Source of the DNA: JBDGSM01 sp042217615
GTDB lineage: Archaea > Nanohalarchaeota > Nanosalinia > Nanosalinales > Nanosalinaceae
Direction of reading: 5' to 3'
Length of the DNA: 6,411 bases
NCBI GenBank assembly: GCA_042217615.1
Contig: JBDGSI010000061.1
Location: 1-6,411 of the forward strand
Shown here: piece after piece, positions 1 to 6,211 of the stretch
Layout: each line of letters opens with the position of its first letter
Numbering within the stretch: the first letter of the stretch is position 1
Notes under the pieces: generated by a model
The model's database searches: none
What the model was told of the DNA's origin: nothing
The model's input: the letters and a program-made list of their open reading frames with translations, nothing else
Made by a program: the position numbers and the translations under genes

Positions 1-101
1 GGTATATTTTGATGCCTTCCAAACTCCTTAGCTATGGCGAGGAAGAGTTTGAAGAGGCGAAGGAGAAGTTGAGGGATGAGGGTTTTGAGGTGGAGGGGTG
101 A
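1..101 (+). CDS. C-terminal end of an unidentified protein (5' truncated by window edge)
   Basis: An open frame enters from the left edge (first full codon at position 3) and ends at TGA 99-101. It gives 32 residues, with a hydrophobic start (YILMPSKLL) followed by a charged probable helix rich in Glu and Lys, ending in GFEVEG. I do not recognise the family from so short a tail. It is taken as real because its stop overlaps the GTG of the next gene in a GTGA arrangement, the same coupling used at a junction on the other strand, and because the acidic composition matches the other proteins here. It is probably co-transcribed with the surface-protein gene that follows. The function cannot be called. 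Confidence 0.6.
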   Translation, partial: YILMPSKLLSYGEEEFEEAKEKLRDEGFEVEG

Positions 102-577
102 GTAGGTTTGATCGTCGTGACCTGTACTTTCTGTTTGAAGGTTTTTGTTTGGGGGTTGCTTCAGTAGTTGCTCTCTTGGTTTTGATGATGTTTACGCCTT
201 TGCTTAATCCTCAGCCAGGGTTGGATTATGAACTCGATGTCGTGAGTTTCAATTCTACTCATGAGGAGGTTTCATGGTGGACGGAACACGCGGGCAATAG
301 CTCTGTCAGTAAGTATGTTAAAGCGGAGGACGGTTCATGGTACCGAGTTGGCAGAGTGGATGCTGGAAACGGAACTTATCCTTCTGCAGTTGTCGATATT
401 CACTCTGTCAAGAATCTGAATTATGGGGGCAGGACTTTCCGGCCGGAAAATATTACGGCTTACAGTGTCCGAGCAGAGTCCTGGAGGCATAGAGAACTTA
501 AGTCTTGGACGGTTCTGAAGCTTCCAACATCTGAGAAACTGAACTTTACGGGAAAACCAGCGATGCAGGTTCGATAA
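98..577 (+). CDS. small single-pass membrane-anchored surface protein, hypothetical, rich in N-glycosylation sequons
   Basis: This 159-residue protein has a short charged N-terminus (RFDRRD), one hydrophobic segment at about residues 10-36, then a polar domain of about 120 residues with no further membrane span. Five Asn-X-Ser/Thr sequons lie in that domain, at N52, N67, N91, N118 and N149, so the bulk of the protein is most likely outside the cell and glycosylated by the archaeal Agl pathway. No signal-peptidase site or lipobox is evident; the helix looks like an uncleaved anchor. I do not recognise the domain. The GTG start at 98 is chosen because it overlaps the upstream stop (GTGA) and has a GAGGTG Shine-Dalgarno match at 87-92, five bases upstream; the next in-frame ATGs lie inside the membrane helix. 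It ends in tandem stops (TAATAA) and converges on rps15. It contains no AGGCCT, unlike most minus-strand genes. Confidence 0.72.
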   Translation: MSRFDRRDLYFLFEGFCLGVASVVALLVLMMFTPLLNPQPGLDYELDVVSFNSTHEEVSWWTEHAGNSSVSKYVKAEDGSWYRVGRVDAGNGTYPSAVVDIHSVKNLNYGGRTFRPENITAYSVRAESWRHRELKSWTVLKLPTSEKLNFTGKPAMQVR

Positions 578-598
578 TAAGGATTGTTGAAAGGATAG

Positions 599-628
599 AA
601 AAAATTGAGGGAAGAAGAGGTTAGAAAA
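599..628 (-). terminator. oligo-T transcription terminator downstream of rps15
   Basis: Reading the minus strand past the rps15 stop, a pyrimidine-rich tract contains TTTT (628-625) and then TTTTTT (604-599), with no convincing stem before it. Intrinsic termination in archaea works on oligo-T runs without a required hairpin, so this is a plausible end for rps15 transcripts. No comparable T-run follows the convergent plus-strand gene within the 55-nt gap, so its transcript may read into the antisense of rps15. Confidence 0.5.
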
Positions 629-632
629 GTAG

Positions 633-1073
633 TTACTCTTCTGATTCATACTCCCAGTCTTCAGGAATGTTTCCTTCCTCCCTGTGGTAGTCCGCGACTT
701 TCCTTACTTTGTCTTCGGTCAATTCTAATCTTCTCTCTGCTTCCTGATCATTAGGATTATCTTGCAAGTGTTCTTCAATGTTTCTGGCTTTGTCTACAAG
801 GTTTGCCAGGTCTTCAGGGAGTTCAGGTGCTGCATCGTTCTCCTCAAGAATCTCAGTTACTTTCTTATCTGTAACCTGTTTAACGGAGGGAATGCCGTAC
901 TTGTCACGAAGCGCTAAACCAATCTGTGAAGGGTCAAGGCCTTCACTTTCCCTGAGTCTTACAACAAGGTCTTCAACTTCTTCAGCGTCGTATTCAACCC
1001 AGTCAGGGTTCTTAGGATCTACAGGTTTTGAGGAACCGGATTCTCCACGTCCATCAGAATGCATTTTAGCCAT
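633..1073 (-). CDS. rps15: 30S ribosomal protein S15, archaeal type
   Basis: This is the small-subunit primary rRNA-binding protein S15 in its archaeal/eukaryotic form (eukaryotic uS15). The 146 residues begin with the family hallmark MAxMHSxxxGxSGS. The N-terminal extension domain follows (about 1-62, with WVEYDAEEVEDLVVRL and IGLALRDKYGIPSVK), then the four-helix S15 core (about 66-146), ending in GNIPEDWEY. Length and domain order are normal. The unusual point is charge: 41 Asp/Glu and 19 Lys/Arg, where most S15 proteins are basic, a strong sign of a cytoplasm high in salt. The ATG at 1073 is chosen for the conserved N-terminus and for GTGAT five bases upstream, which pairs with the usual archaeal 16S 3' end. 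It follows the five-gene operon on the same strand after 103 nt and probably also has its own promoter. Confidence 0.97.
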   Translation of the reverse strand: MAKMHSDGRGESGSSKPVDPKNPDWVEYDAEEVEDLVVRLRESEGLDPSQIGLALRDKYGIPSVKQVTDKKVTEILEENDAAPELPEDLANLVDKARNIEEHLQDNPNDQEAERRLELTEDKVRKVADYHREEGNIPEDWEYESEE

Positions 1074-1078
1074 TGTAT

Positions 1079-1083
1079 ATCAC
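1079..1083 (-). promoter_or_regulatory. ribosome binding site of rps15 (GTGAT)
   Basis: GTGAT on the minus strand lies five bases before the rps15 ATG. It matches the 3' part of the full Shine-Dalgarno sequence GGAGGTGAT rather than the GGAGG core. The second antiporter gene uses GGTGAT at nearly the same spacing, so the organism appears to use this half of the complementarity. Its presence implies a real leader rather than a leaderless mRNA. Confidence 0.5.
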
Positions 1084-1140
1084 GTTTACCGATACGGCTC
1101 AGCCTTACTAACAGACCTTACCGCTCTAAACCTACTCATT

Positions 1141-1160
1141 TAGATAAAGTTTTTTATATC
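1141..1160 (-). promoter_or_regulatory. candidate TATA-box promoter for rps15
   Basis: Just beyond the methyltransferase stop the minus strand reads GATATAAAAAAC (1160-1149) and then TTTATCTA (1148-1141), the most AT-rich stretch in the gap. Either could be an archaeal TATA box. With the usual spacing of about 26 nt to initiation, transcription would start near 1117-1130 and give a leader of roughly 45-55 nt, consistent with the Shine-Dalgarno match found before rps15. No clear BRE is visible. The remainder of the 1074-1176 gap holds only a CGGTAA direct repeat and very short, mutually exclusive inverted repeats. Confidence 0.4.
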
Positions 1161-1176
1161 AGCGATAGAACCGGCA

Positions 1177-2313
1177 TTATTTCAACGCTTTCAAAACCCT
1201 GTAATTATCTTTCTCATCAAGCACTTCCGTATCTTTGAAAATATCTTCAAGCTCCTGCTGAAACCTCATATTTTTGTTGTATACTAAAATCATTTTACCG
1301 CCGTTTCTAAGCCTGTTAAAACTTTCTTGGAAAATTTCATCGGTCACGCTTTTCCCCTGATGCGTTGGAGGATTGGAAACCACGGCGTCAAACTTTTCTT
1401 CCTCAAAGCCGTCGATACAGTCCCTGTTCTCCAAATGAAATCTTTCTACACCGTTCCTCTCCAAATTCTTCCTGGCATAATGCACTGCCAAGGCGCTGTC
1501 ATCAGTCAAAGAAACCTCGGCATCAAACTTTTTAGCAGCATAGATTCCCAAAGCTCCGTAACCGCAGCCCACGTCCAACACCTGCTCCCTTCCAGATAAC
1601 TCAAGATTCTCCATAAGCAGCCTAGAACCATCATCCAGTTTACCAGAAGAGAAAAGGCCTTCACACGTCTTAAAACCTAGTTCAACTCCTCCAACGGTTG
1701 CAGTGAAACCTTTCTCGATTTCAAGGTTTTCAGGCCTTTCATCTATTTCTTCCGTATACTTGTAGAGTTTCTGACCTCCATTCTTCCCGATTTTCTCTAC
1801 ACTGCCTTCCAGGCCTTCAAGATAATCTTTATACCGTTTTATACCGCTGTTTCTGGATCCTGCGATTAAAAGCTCTGCTTCAGGTCTCAGAAGACCCACT
1901 ATGTTTGAAATCCTGTTTTTTACAAGTTTTACTGGTTCGTAGCTTTTAGGTGCGTACACTGCTTTGTCAAAGCTTCCATCTAATTCGCTGTAGAAACTTG
2001 TTCTCAGGGCTTTGGCATTTTTAACGTTGTTTCTTTCCAGGTTGATATTTGAGAGCTGGATCGCCCGGTCGCTTGTGTCGCACATCAAGACTTCTCCATC
2101 TGTTTGTGGGGCTGCAACTGTTCCAAGAAAGCCGTAACCGGACTGAACAACCAGAAGATCCTCATCACTCAGTCTTAAATTGTCTGCGATCAAGATTTCA
2201 GAGTCTCTAAAACCTTTCTTAGGCGTTACACCGTCTGCAGATACAAAACTGTAAACATTTGACCCTTCAGGCCTTTTGCTCTTAACCTCAAACTCGTATC
2301 CTGGCTTCTTCAC
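1177..2313 (-). CDS. two-domain class I SAM-dependent methyltransferase, RsmC/RlmG-like (probable rRNA guanine-N2 methyltransferase)
   Basis: The 378-residue protein has two homologous Rossmann methyltransferase domains. The C-terminal one (about 200-378) is intact: motif I VLDVGCGYGALG at 245-256, an acidic post-beta-2 residue at D271/D272, and motif IV SNPPTHQG at 313-320, the NPP(F/T) signature of MTS-family nucleic-acid guanine-N2 methyltransferases. The N-terminal one (about 35-190) is degenerate: D247 is matched by Q57, and NPPT by APKS at 121-124, so it probably serves in RNA binding or folding, as in bacterial RsmC and RlmG, whose length (about 340-380) it shares. Most archaeal relatives of the MJ0882 type have only one domain. 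The target base (16S G1207-like or 23S G1835-like) cannot be told from sequence. The GTG start overlaps the Bud32 stop as GTGA, with GAGG nine bases upstream. It carries four AGGCCT sites, like its neighbours, so nothing suggests a recent arrival. Confidence 0.85.
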   Translation of the reverse strand: MKKPGYEFEVKSKRPEGSNVYSFVSADGVTPKKGFRDSEILIADNLRLSDEDLLVVQSGYGFLGTVAAPQTDGEVLMCDTSDRAIQLSNINLERNNVKNAKALRTSFYSELDGSFDKAVYAPKSYEPVKLVKNRISNIVGLLRPEAELLIAGSRNSGIKRYKDYLEGLEGSVEKIGKNGGQKLYKYTEEIDERPENLEIEKGFTATVGGVELGFKTCEGLFSSGKLDDGSRLLMENLELSGREQVLDVGCGYGALGIYAAKKFDAEVSLTDDSALAVHYARKNLERNGVERFHLENRDCIDGFEEEKFDAVVSNPPTHQGKSVTDEIFQESFNRLRNGGKMILVYNKNMRFQQELEDIFKDTEVLDEKDNYRVLKALK

Positions 2314-2888
2314 TTGTAGCGGCCTCTTTTCTCCACTTCTTCTAACTGTTTAAGAACTTCTTCCGATTCTTCAAGGTCTTTGTAGCCTTTCAGAAAGTTT
2401 TCCCAGGCTTTTTCCGCGACTTCAGGGTGAGAGCTCTCTAAAACCTGTTTCAGAAGATGTATGTCCACAGCCTTGTCTTCTGTTCTATCTGACTGGAAGG
2501 AAAGTCCGAAGTCCAGGAGGAAGACTTTTTCCCCGCTGATTAAAGCGTTGCTGGTTGTCAGGTCTCCGTGGATTATTCCTGTAGAGTGAAGACGGGCTAC
2601 GTTTTCACCCATTTTCTCAAAAACCTCTTTCTCACTGCCAGCAACTTTTTTCAGGCTTTCTCCCTCTATTTTCTCCATTTCAAGGGTTGAAATATTTTCT
2701 TTCCTTATCTTTGGAGTGTTTACTCCGTACTTGCTGGCCTTCTGGATCAGTTCTTTTTCTGTCTCTGTCCTCTCTTCCCTTATCTTCTGATCAAGTTCTG
2801 GATGCCTGTATTTTTTTGGTTTTCTCTTCTTCAGTACTTTTTCATCTCCTATCTCAACTGTAGCCTCCGCACCTTGCTCGGTTCTCAT
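2310..2888 (-). CDS. bud32: Bud32 (PRPK-type) atypical kinase/ATPase of the KEOPS complex, stand-alone
   Basis: Bud32 is the small RIO/piD261-like kinase-fold subunit of KEOPS; its ATPase activity supports Kae1 in transferring threonylcarbamoyl to A37 of ANN-decoding tRNAs (t6A). All hallmarks are present in 192 residues: the QGAEA nucleotide loop (5-9), the K20...YRHP element with the probable ATP lysine, RTETE with the helix-C glutamate (E44), the catalytic loop HGDLTTSN (107-114), DFG at 126-128, and the short C-terminal tail ending RGRYK. It lacks the larger C-lobe of ordinary kinases, as expected. In many Euryarchaeota Bud32 is the C-terminal half of a Kae1-Bud32 fusion; here it is separate, with its ATG sharing ATGA with the antiporter stop before it, and Kae1 is not in the window. 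It contains no AGGCCT motif. Confidence 0.95.
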   Translation of the reverse strand: MRTEQGAEATVEIGDEKVLKKRKPKKYRHPELDQKIREERTETEKELIQKASKYGVNTPKIRKENISTLEMEKIEGESLKKVAGSEKEVFEKMGENVARLHSTGIIHGDLTTSNALISGEKVFLLDFGLSFQSDRTEDKAVDIHLLKQVLESSHPEVAEKAWENFLKGYKDLEESEEVLKQLEEVEKRGRYK

Positions 2889-4534
2889 TCCTGTTCACTG
2901 AGAAGTTCTCTAATCTCTAAAAGGTTTTTTCTCCTCAACTCCTCCCGGTATCTTTCATCCTTCAATACTCCGTTTATATGGTCTGCAAGCTGTTCAGATA
3001 CCAGTAACTCAGGTACTTCAACGTAAAGACATTCATCAACAAATCTTGAGGCCTCTTCAATCGTTGTACACCTGACAATCAAGTCAGCTTTCAAGTCTTT
3101 CTGTAAAAGTCTTTCTGTAACCTTATTGAATGGAACGGTTGAGATAACAAGTGAGGCCTTCTCTGCCCTGGCTTTCCTCCAGGCAGACTCGTTCATTACA
3201 TCATCGAAGATATAGTTTTCAACCTGTTCTGAGGCCTCCATAAGATTTTCAGGATTGTTTTCAATTACAACGAAGTCCGCTCCTTCTTCCTGCAATGCTT
3301 CAGCTATAATCTTTCCCTGCGTATCAAATCCTATCAAGATTACATGGTTTTCAAGGCCTTCTTCCACATGTGAACTGTCTTCATCTCTTCCTTTTCCGGG
3401 ATGCCAGATATCTAAGGCGTTCATTTTCTGGTAAAGCAGTTCTCCATGCCTGCTTGTATACGAGGATATTAGGAAGGATGTTGAAGCCGCCAGTATCAGG
3501 CCGTGAAATGCTTCAAAGCCTATAGTGCCGGCCAGAAAGGCCTCTAAACCGATTACCAAGGAGAACTCGCTGATCTGATCAATGTTAAAACCGGTGAGGT
3601 GGGCTGTTCTCAGGTTAAGCCCTTGCTTGGCCAGTGCAACAACTGATACAAGAGGCTTGACAACCTGAGAGAAAAATAGGAGAACACCTGCTATCAGCAA
3701 GGCCTTAAATGATGGGATGGATATTAAGGCACCTACAGATACGAAGAAGAGCAGGATGAAGAACTCTTTCAAAGGCTCCATTACATCTATCACCTCTACA
3801 TTGTAGGGGAAACGGGAGATTGCCATGCCAGCGGCGAAGGCACCGACTACTATAGAAAGGTTTAAGGCCTCAGCTGCTGCGACAAAGGCTGTAAGAAAGC
3901 CTAGACTGGTTATAACCATTAGCTCTCGTTCTTCTTCGATGAAATCTGCTACAAATTTGTATATGTATTTTCTGGTAAGCAACCCGGTTCCTAGAACGAC
4001 CAGGCTCAAGAAGACGTGTGTAAGAACGGTGTTAGATGATGTGTGGACTGAGTTAAGGGCTACGACAGCTATGATAGCTATTACATCCTGTAGGAGCTGT
4101 GAAGATTCTGCCAACCTGCCGTGAAGAAGATCAATGTCGATTTCCTTGTGAAGAAGCTGCATACCTATTAGTGAGGAGCTTAGGGAGACTGCAATGCTGA
4201 GGTAAATTGCTTCAACAACTGTCACTCCTACTAGAAGCATCACTGGGAGGCTTAGAAGGCCTACAGATGCTATCTGGAGCGTTGTCATTAACTGGCTTTC
4301 GGATGCTACAGATCTTAGCCTGTCTGGTTCAAGTTTTACGCCGAAAATGAATACTAGGAAGGCTACTCCAATCTCTGCTGCTGTGTAGAAGGCAGAGGCA
4401 TCGACAAAGAGGCCTGTTAAAATTCCTGCGCCGATATAAGCGGGAATATAGGGGTGTGAAAGCTCTTCCATCAATAAAACAAGCATTGAAGCTGCTGCGA
4501 AAACTGCTGCCAGTAAGTATATTACTTCAGACAC
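2885..4534 (-). CDS. Kef/CPA2-type monovalent cation:proton antiporter with C-terminal TrkA-N (RCK) domain, second of tandem pair
   Basis: Integral membrane antiporter expected to exchange K+ or Na+ for H+. With the GTG start used here it is 549 residues: about a dozen hydrophobic segments over residues 3-358, including VSLSSSLIGMQLL (the slot of the SSTA motif of Kef proteins) and LLQDVIAI with the ion-site Q149-D150, then a charged linker and a cytosolic RCK/TrkA-N domain from about 395. Its nucleotide loop reads GFDTQG (402-407), with Asp where GxGxxG has the central Gly, and the usual later GD is DD at 444-445, so ligand preference may differ from standard NAD-binding domains. A longer frame could start at 4636, but that overlaps the upstream gene by 110 nt; GTG 4534 overlaps by only 8 nt, follows GGGGTGAT by four bases, and gives a sensible N-terminus just before the first helix. 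Its stop shares ATGA with bud32. Confidence 0.9.
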   Translation of the reverse strand: MSEVIYLLAAVFAAASMLVLLMEELSHPYIPAYIGAGILTGLFVDASAFYTAAEIGVAFLVFIFGVKLEPDRLRSVASESQLMTTLQIASVGLLSLPVMLLVGVTVVEAIYLSIAVSLSSSLIGMQLLHKEIDIDLLHGRLAESSQLLQDVIAIIAVVALNSVHTSSNTVLTHVFLSLVVLGTGLLTRKYIYKFVADFIEEERELMVITSLGFLTAFVAAAEALNLSIVVGAFAAGMAISRFPYNVEVIDVMEPLKEFFILLFFVSVGALISIPSFKALLIAGVLLFFSQVVKPLVSVVALAKQGLNLRTAHLTGFNIDQISEFSLVIGLEAFLAGTIGFEAFHGLILAASTSFLISSYTSRHGELLYQKMNALDIWHPGKGRDEDSSHVEEGLENHVILIGFDTQGKIIAEALQEEGADFVVIENNPENLMEASEQVENYIFDDVMNESAWRKARAEKASLVISTVPFNKVTERLLQKDLKADLIVRCTTIEEASRFVDECLYVEVPELLVSEQLADHINGVLKDERYREELRRKNLLEIRELLSEQE

Positions 4535-6209
4535 TTCTATCACCCCATTTAATTCTTTCAATATCGATCCTGGCTTCCTCCAGGAACAGCTCTCTATCCT
4601 CAAGATACAGCCGTAGGTATTCGCTGATCTTCTCACCTGCTAACTCATTCTCCTGTATAACGTAGTGTGCTCCAAGCTCGTAAAGCTCAGCACACTCCGT
4701 CAAAGAACCTCCCTTTACAAAAACAGTTGCTTCCTCTGAGGCCTCACCAAGTATCATCTTATTAATATCAGGATCAGGCACCATAGACAGTATAAAATCA
4801 GCTTTCTGGATTTGAGAGGCCTTACGTATCTCGCCGTGTCTAAAGTCTCCGTAAATATATTCGTAAGGAGAATTACTTAGCCTCTTCACTTTACCAGAGT
4901 CATGGTCTACTACGATCACGGTGTCAAACTCGTCTTTCAGTATCTCTGCTGAACGCTCCCCTATAGTGTCAAAACCTACGATAACTGCATGATCTCTCAG
5001 CCTGTTAACTTCAACCTCTTCCCTCTCCCCCGAATCAAGGTCATCCAAGAACCTCTTTGAATAACCGTAAATCTGTTCACTGAAATTAATCAGGTAAGAA
5101 GAAGCACTTACAGAAGTAATCATTGTCAAACTGATAAAACCAAATACTTCAGGACCTATAAAACCTTTCTGAACGCCTAAACTTCCTAAAATAAGTGAAA
5201 ACTCGCTCATCTGGCTTAAATTCAAGGCAGACTTAAAAGAAGTCTCAGGAGTAAACTCCAAACGGTCAACAGCTCCAAACAAAATAACAAATTTCCCAAT
5301 AATCAAGACAAAAGCCGCAGCCAAGGCCTCAAACAAGAAAGCCGATAGAGAACCGGCAGTCAACCCAAGACCAATGTTAACGAAGAAAACAGCCATAAAA
5401 AAGTCCGTTAAAGGCCTTATCTCCTCCACCAACTCCTCGCTGTAAGGGAGCTGTGCAAGACTCAGGCCTGCGAAAAACGCTCCAATCTCCATAGAAAGAC
5501 CGATGTAATCAGCTAAAACGATAAAAATAAATGCCCAGGCTATCCCATGAATGAAAAAGGCCTTACGGTTCTCAGAGACTTTTTTAAACAGTTCCGGCAA
5601 TAGTTTCTTTGAAGAGAGGTAGGAAAGCCCTCCTATAACTGCTACCATAAACCCGACCTCCAGGAAACCCTTGACAACTTGTGAAAGTCCTGAAGCGCCT
5701 GTTGAAAGTAAGGCAAGTAAGATTACGGCTGCCAGATCCTGTACAAGAAGTACTCCTACACCGATCTTTCCTGGAAGAGTAGGTAACTGATCCTTAGCTG
5801 TTAAAAGCTTTACAACAACTGCTGTAGAGGAGAAAGCAAATGCAATAGCTACAAAAAGAGATTCAACAAGGGAAAAACCTATTAAATGACCTACTATAAA
5901 TCCGAGGCCTGCTGAAAGACCCATCTGCACTACTCCGATTAAAACAATCTCATTAACAATGTCCCTAACATCCTCCAGCCTTATCTCAAGGCCTATAAGG
6001 AAAAGCAGGAAACTCAAGCCTAGCTCTCCAGCAAGAACTGTTAGTTCCGAACGAGAAATAACATCAAGGAAAAAAGGTCCGAGAATTAAACCGGTTATAA
6101 TATACGCTATAACGGTAGGCTGACCGGTTCTTCTAGCAACAGCTCCCAAAACCGCAGCTAAGACAACTATAAATGCAAGTTCGAAAGCCAGGCCTCCTGA
6201 AGCAACCAT
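4527..6209 (-). CDS. Kef/CPA2-type monovalent cation:proton antiporter with C-terminal TrkA-N (RCK) domain, first of tandem pair
   Basis: A 560-residue antiporter of the Kef/CPA2 superfamily. The exchanger domain spans about residues 8-380 with about a dozen hydrophobic segments and the classic family motifs FSSTAVVVKLL (126-136) and LLVQDLAAV with Q157-D158 in the ion-binding helix. A charged linker (about 385-403) leads to a TrkA-N/RCK domain (about 405-525): beta-1 AVIVGFDTIG, a ribose-binding acid D435 after beta-2, and YGDF at 453-456. As in its neighbour, the central Gly of GxGxxG is Asp (D414). A K+(Na+)/H+ exchange role gated by a nucleotide or similar cytosolic ligand is inferred; the ion cannot be read off the sequence. 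The ATG lies 2 nt after the TsaC stop. The two antiporters share motifs but little continuous identity, so they are old paralogues rather than a fresh duplication. Confidence 0.92.
   Translation of the reverse strand: MVASGGLAFELAFIVVLAAVLGAVARRTGQPTVIAYIITGLILGPFFLDVISRSELTVLAGELGLSFLLFLIGLEIRLEDVRDIVNEIVLIGVVQMGLSAGLGFIVGHLIGFSLVESLFVAIAFAFSSTAVVVKLLTAKDQLPTLPGKIGVGVLLVQDLAAVILLALLSTGASGLSQVVKGFLEVGFMVAVIGGLSYLSSKKLLPELFKKVSENRKAFFIHGIAWAFIFIVLADYIGLSMEIGAFFAGLSLAQLPYSEELVEEIRPLTDFFMAVFFVNIGLGLTAGSLSAFLFEALAAAFVLIIGKFVILFGAVDRLEFTPETSFKSALNLSQMSEFSLILGSLGVQKGFIGPEVFGFISLTMITSVSASSYLINFSEQIYGYSKRFLDDLDSGEREEVEVNRLRDHAVIVGFDTIGERSAEILKDEFDTVIVVDHDSGKVKRLSNSPYEYIYGDFRHGEIRKASQIQKADFILSMVPDPDINKMILGEASEEATVFVKGGSLTECAELYELGAHYVIQENELAGEKISEYLRLYLEDRELFLEEARIDIERIKWGDRSV
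4539..4546 (-). promoter_or_regulatory. Shine-Dalgarno sequence deciding the GTG start of the second antiporter
   Basis: The minus strand reads GGGGTGAT, then AGAA, then GTG (4534-4532). GGTGAT is a six-base match to the end of the archaeal Shine-Dalgarno consensus GGAGGTGAT at ordinary spacing, inside the last codons of the upstream antiporter gene. It supports GTG 4534 over the in-frame GTG at 4543, which lies within the site, and over the far upstream ATG at 4636. Confidence 0.7.
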
Positions 6210-6211
6210 AT

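Larger units (their letters stand above)
937..6195. repeat. dispersed, over-represented hexamer palindrome AGGCCT (23 copies)
   Basis: Copies start at 937, 1655, 1732, 1811, 2269, 3049, 3154, 3232, 3354, 3538, 3700, 3865, 4257, 4410, 4739, 4817, 5324, 5412, 5464, 5558, 5905, 5989 and 6190. All lie inside genes: one in rps15, four in the methyltransferase, nine in each antiporter, none in bud32, the tsaC fragment or the plus-strand genes. On the coding strand ten read A-GGC-CT (Gly-Leu), ten AG-GCC-T (Ala) and three AGG-CCT (Arg-Pro), so one favoured codon pair does not account for them. Flanking bases show no longer consensus. Only six other GGCC sites were found in the window. Confidence 0.85.

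Noticed and set aside
402..444. Second palindrome class (CGGCCG around 440) as part of the AGGCCT set
   Set aside because: It occurs singly and does not share the A/T flanks; treated as background GGCC.
335..649. Minus-strand open frame opposite the surface-protein gene, running into the rps15 end
   Set aside because: Basic, Phe/Ser/Gln-rich translation unlike the acidic proteins here, overlapping two better-supported genes; an antisense shadow.
778..1143. Plus-strand open frame antisense to rps15
   Set aside because: Ser-rich low-complexity translation caused by reading Glu/Asp codons backwards; rps15 is certain on the other strand.
1074..1176. C/D-box sRNA, riboswitch or structured S15 leader
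   Set aside because: CTGA occurs twice but no proper RTGATGA C box pairs with it, and the only inverted repeats (GGC-TGA-GCC, CCG-TAT-CGG) have 3-bp stems and overlap each other.
4535..4636. Possible 34-residue N-terminal extension of the second antiporter from an ATG at 4636
   Set aside because: It would overlap the upstream gene by 110 nt, its residues (Arg/Cys/Trp-rich, no membrane character) look like an out-of-frame read, and GTG 4534 has a strong Shine-Dalgarno match.
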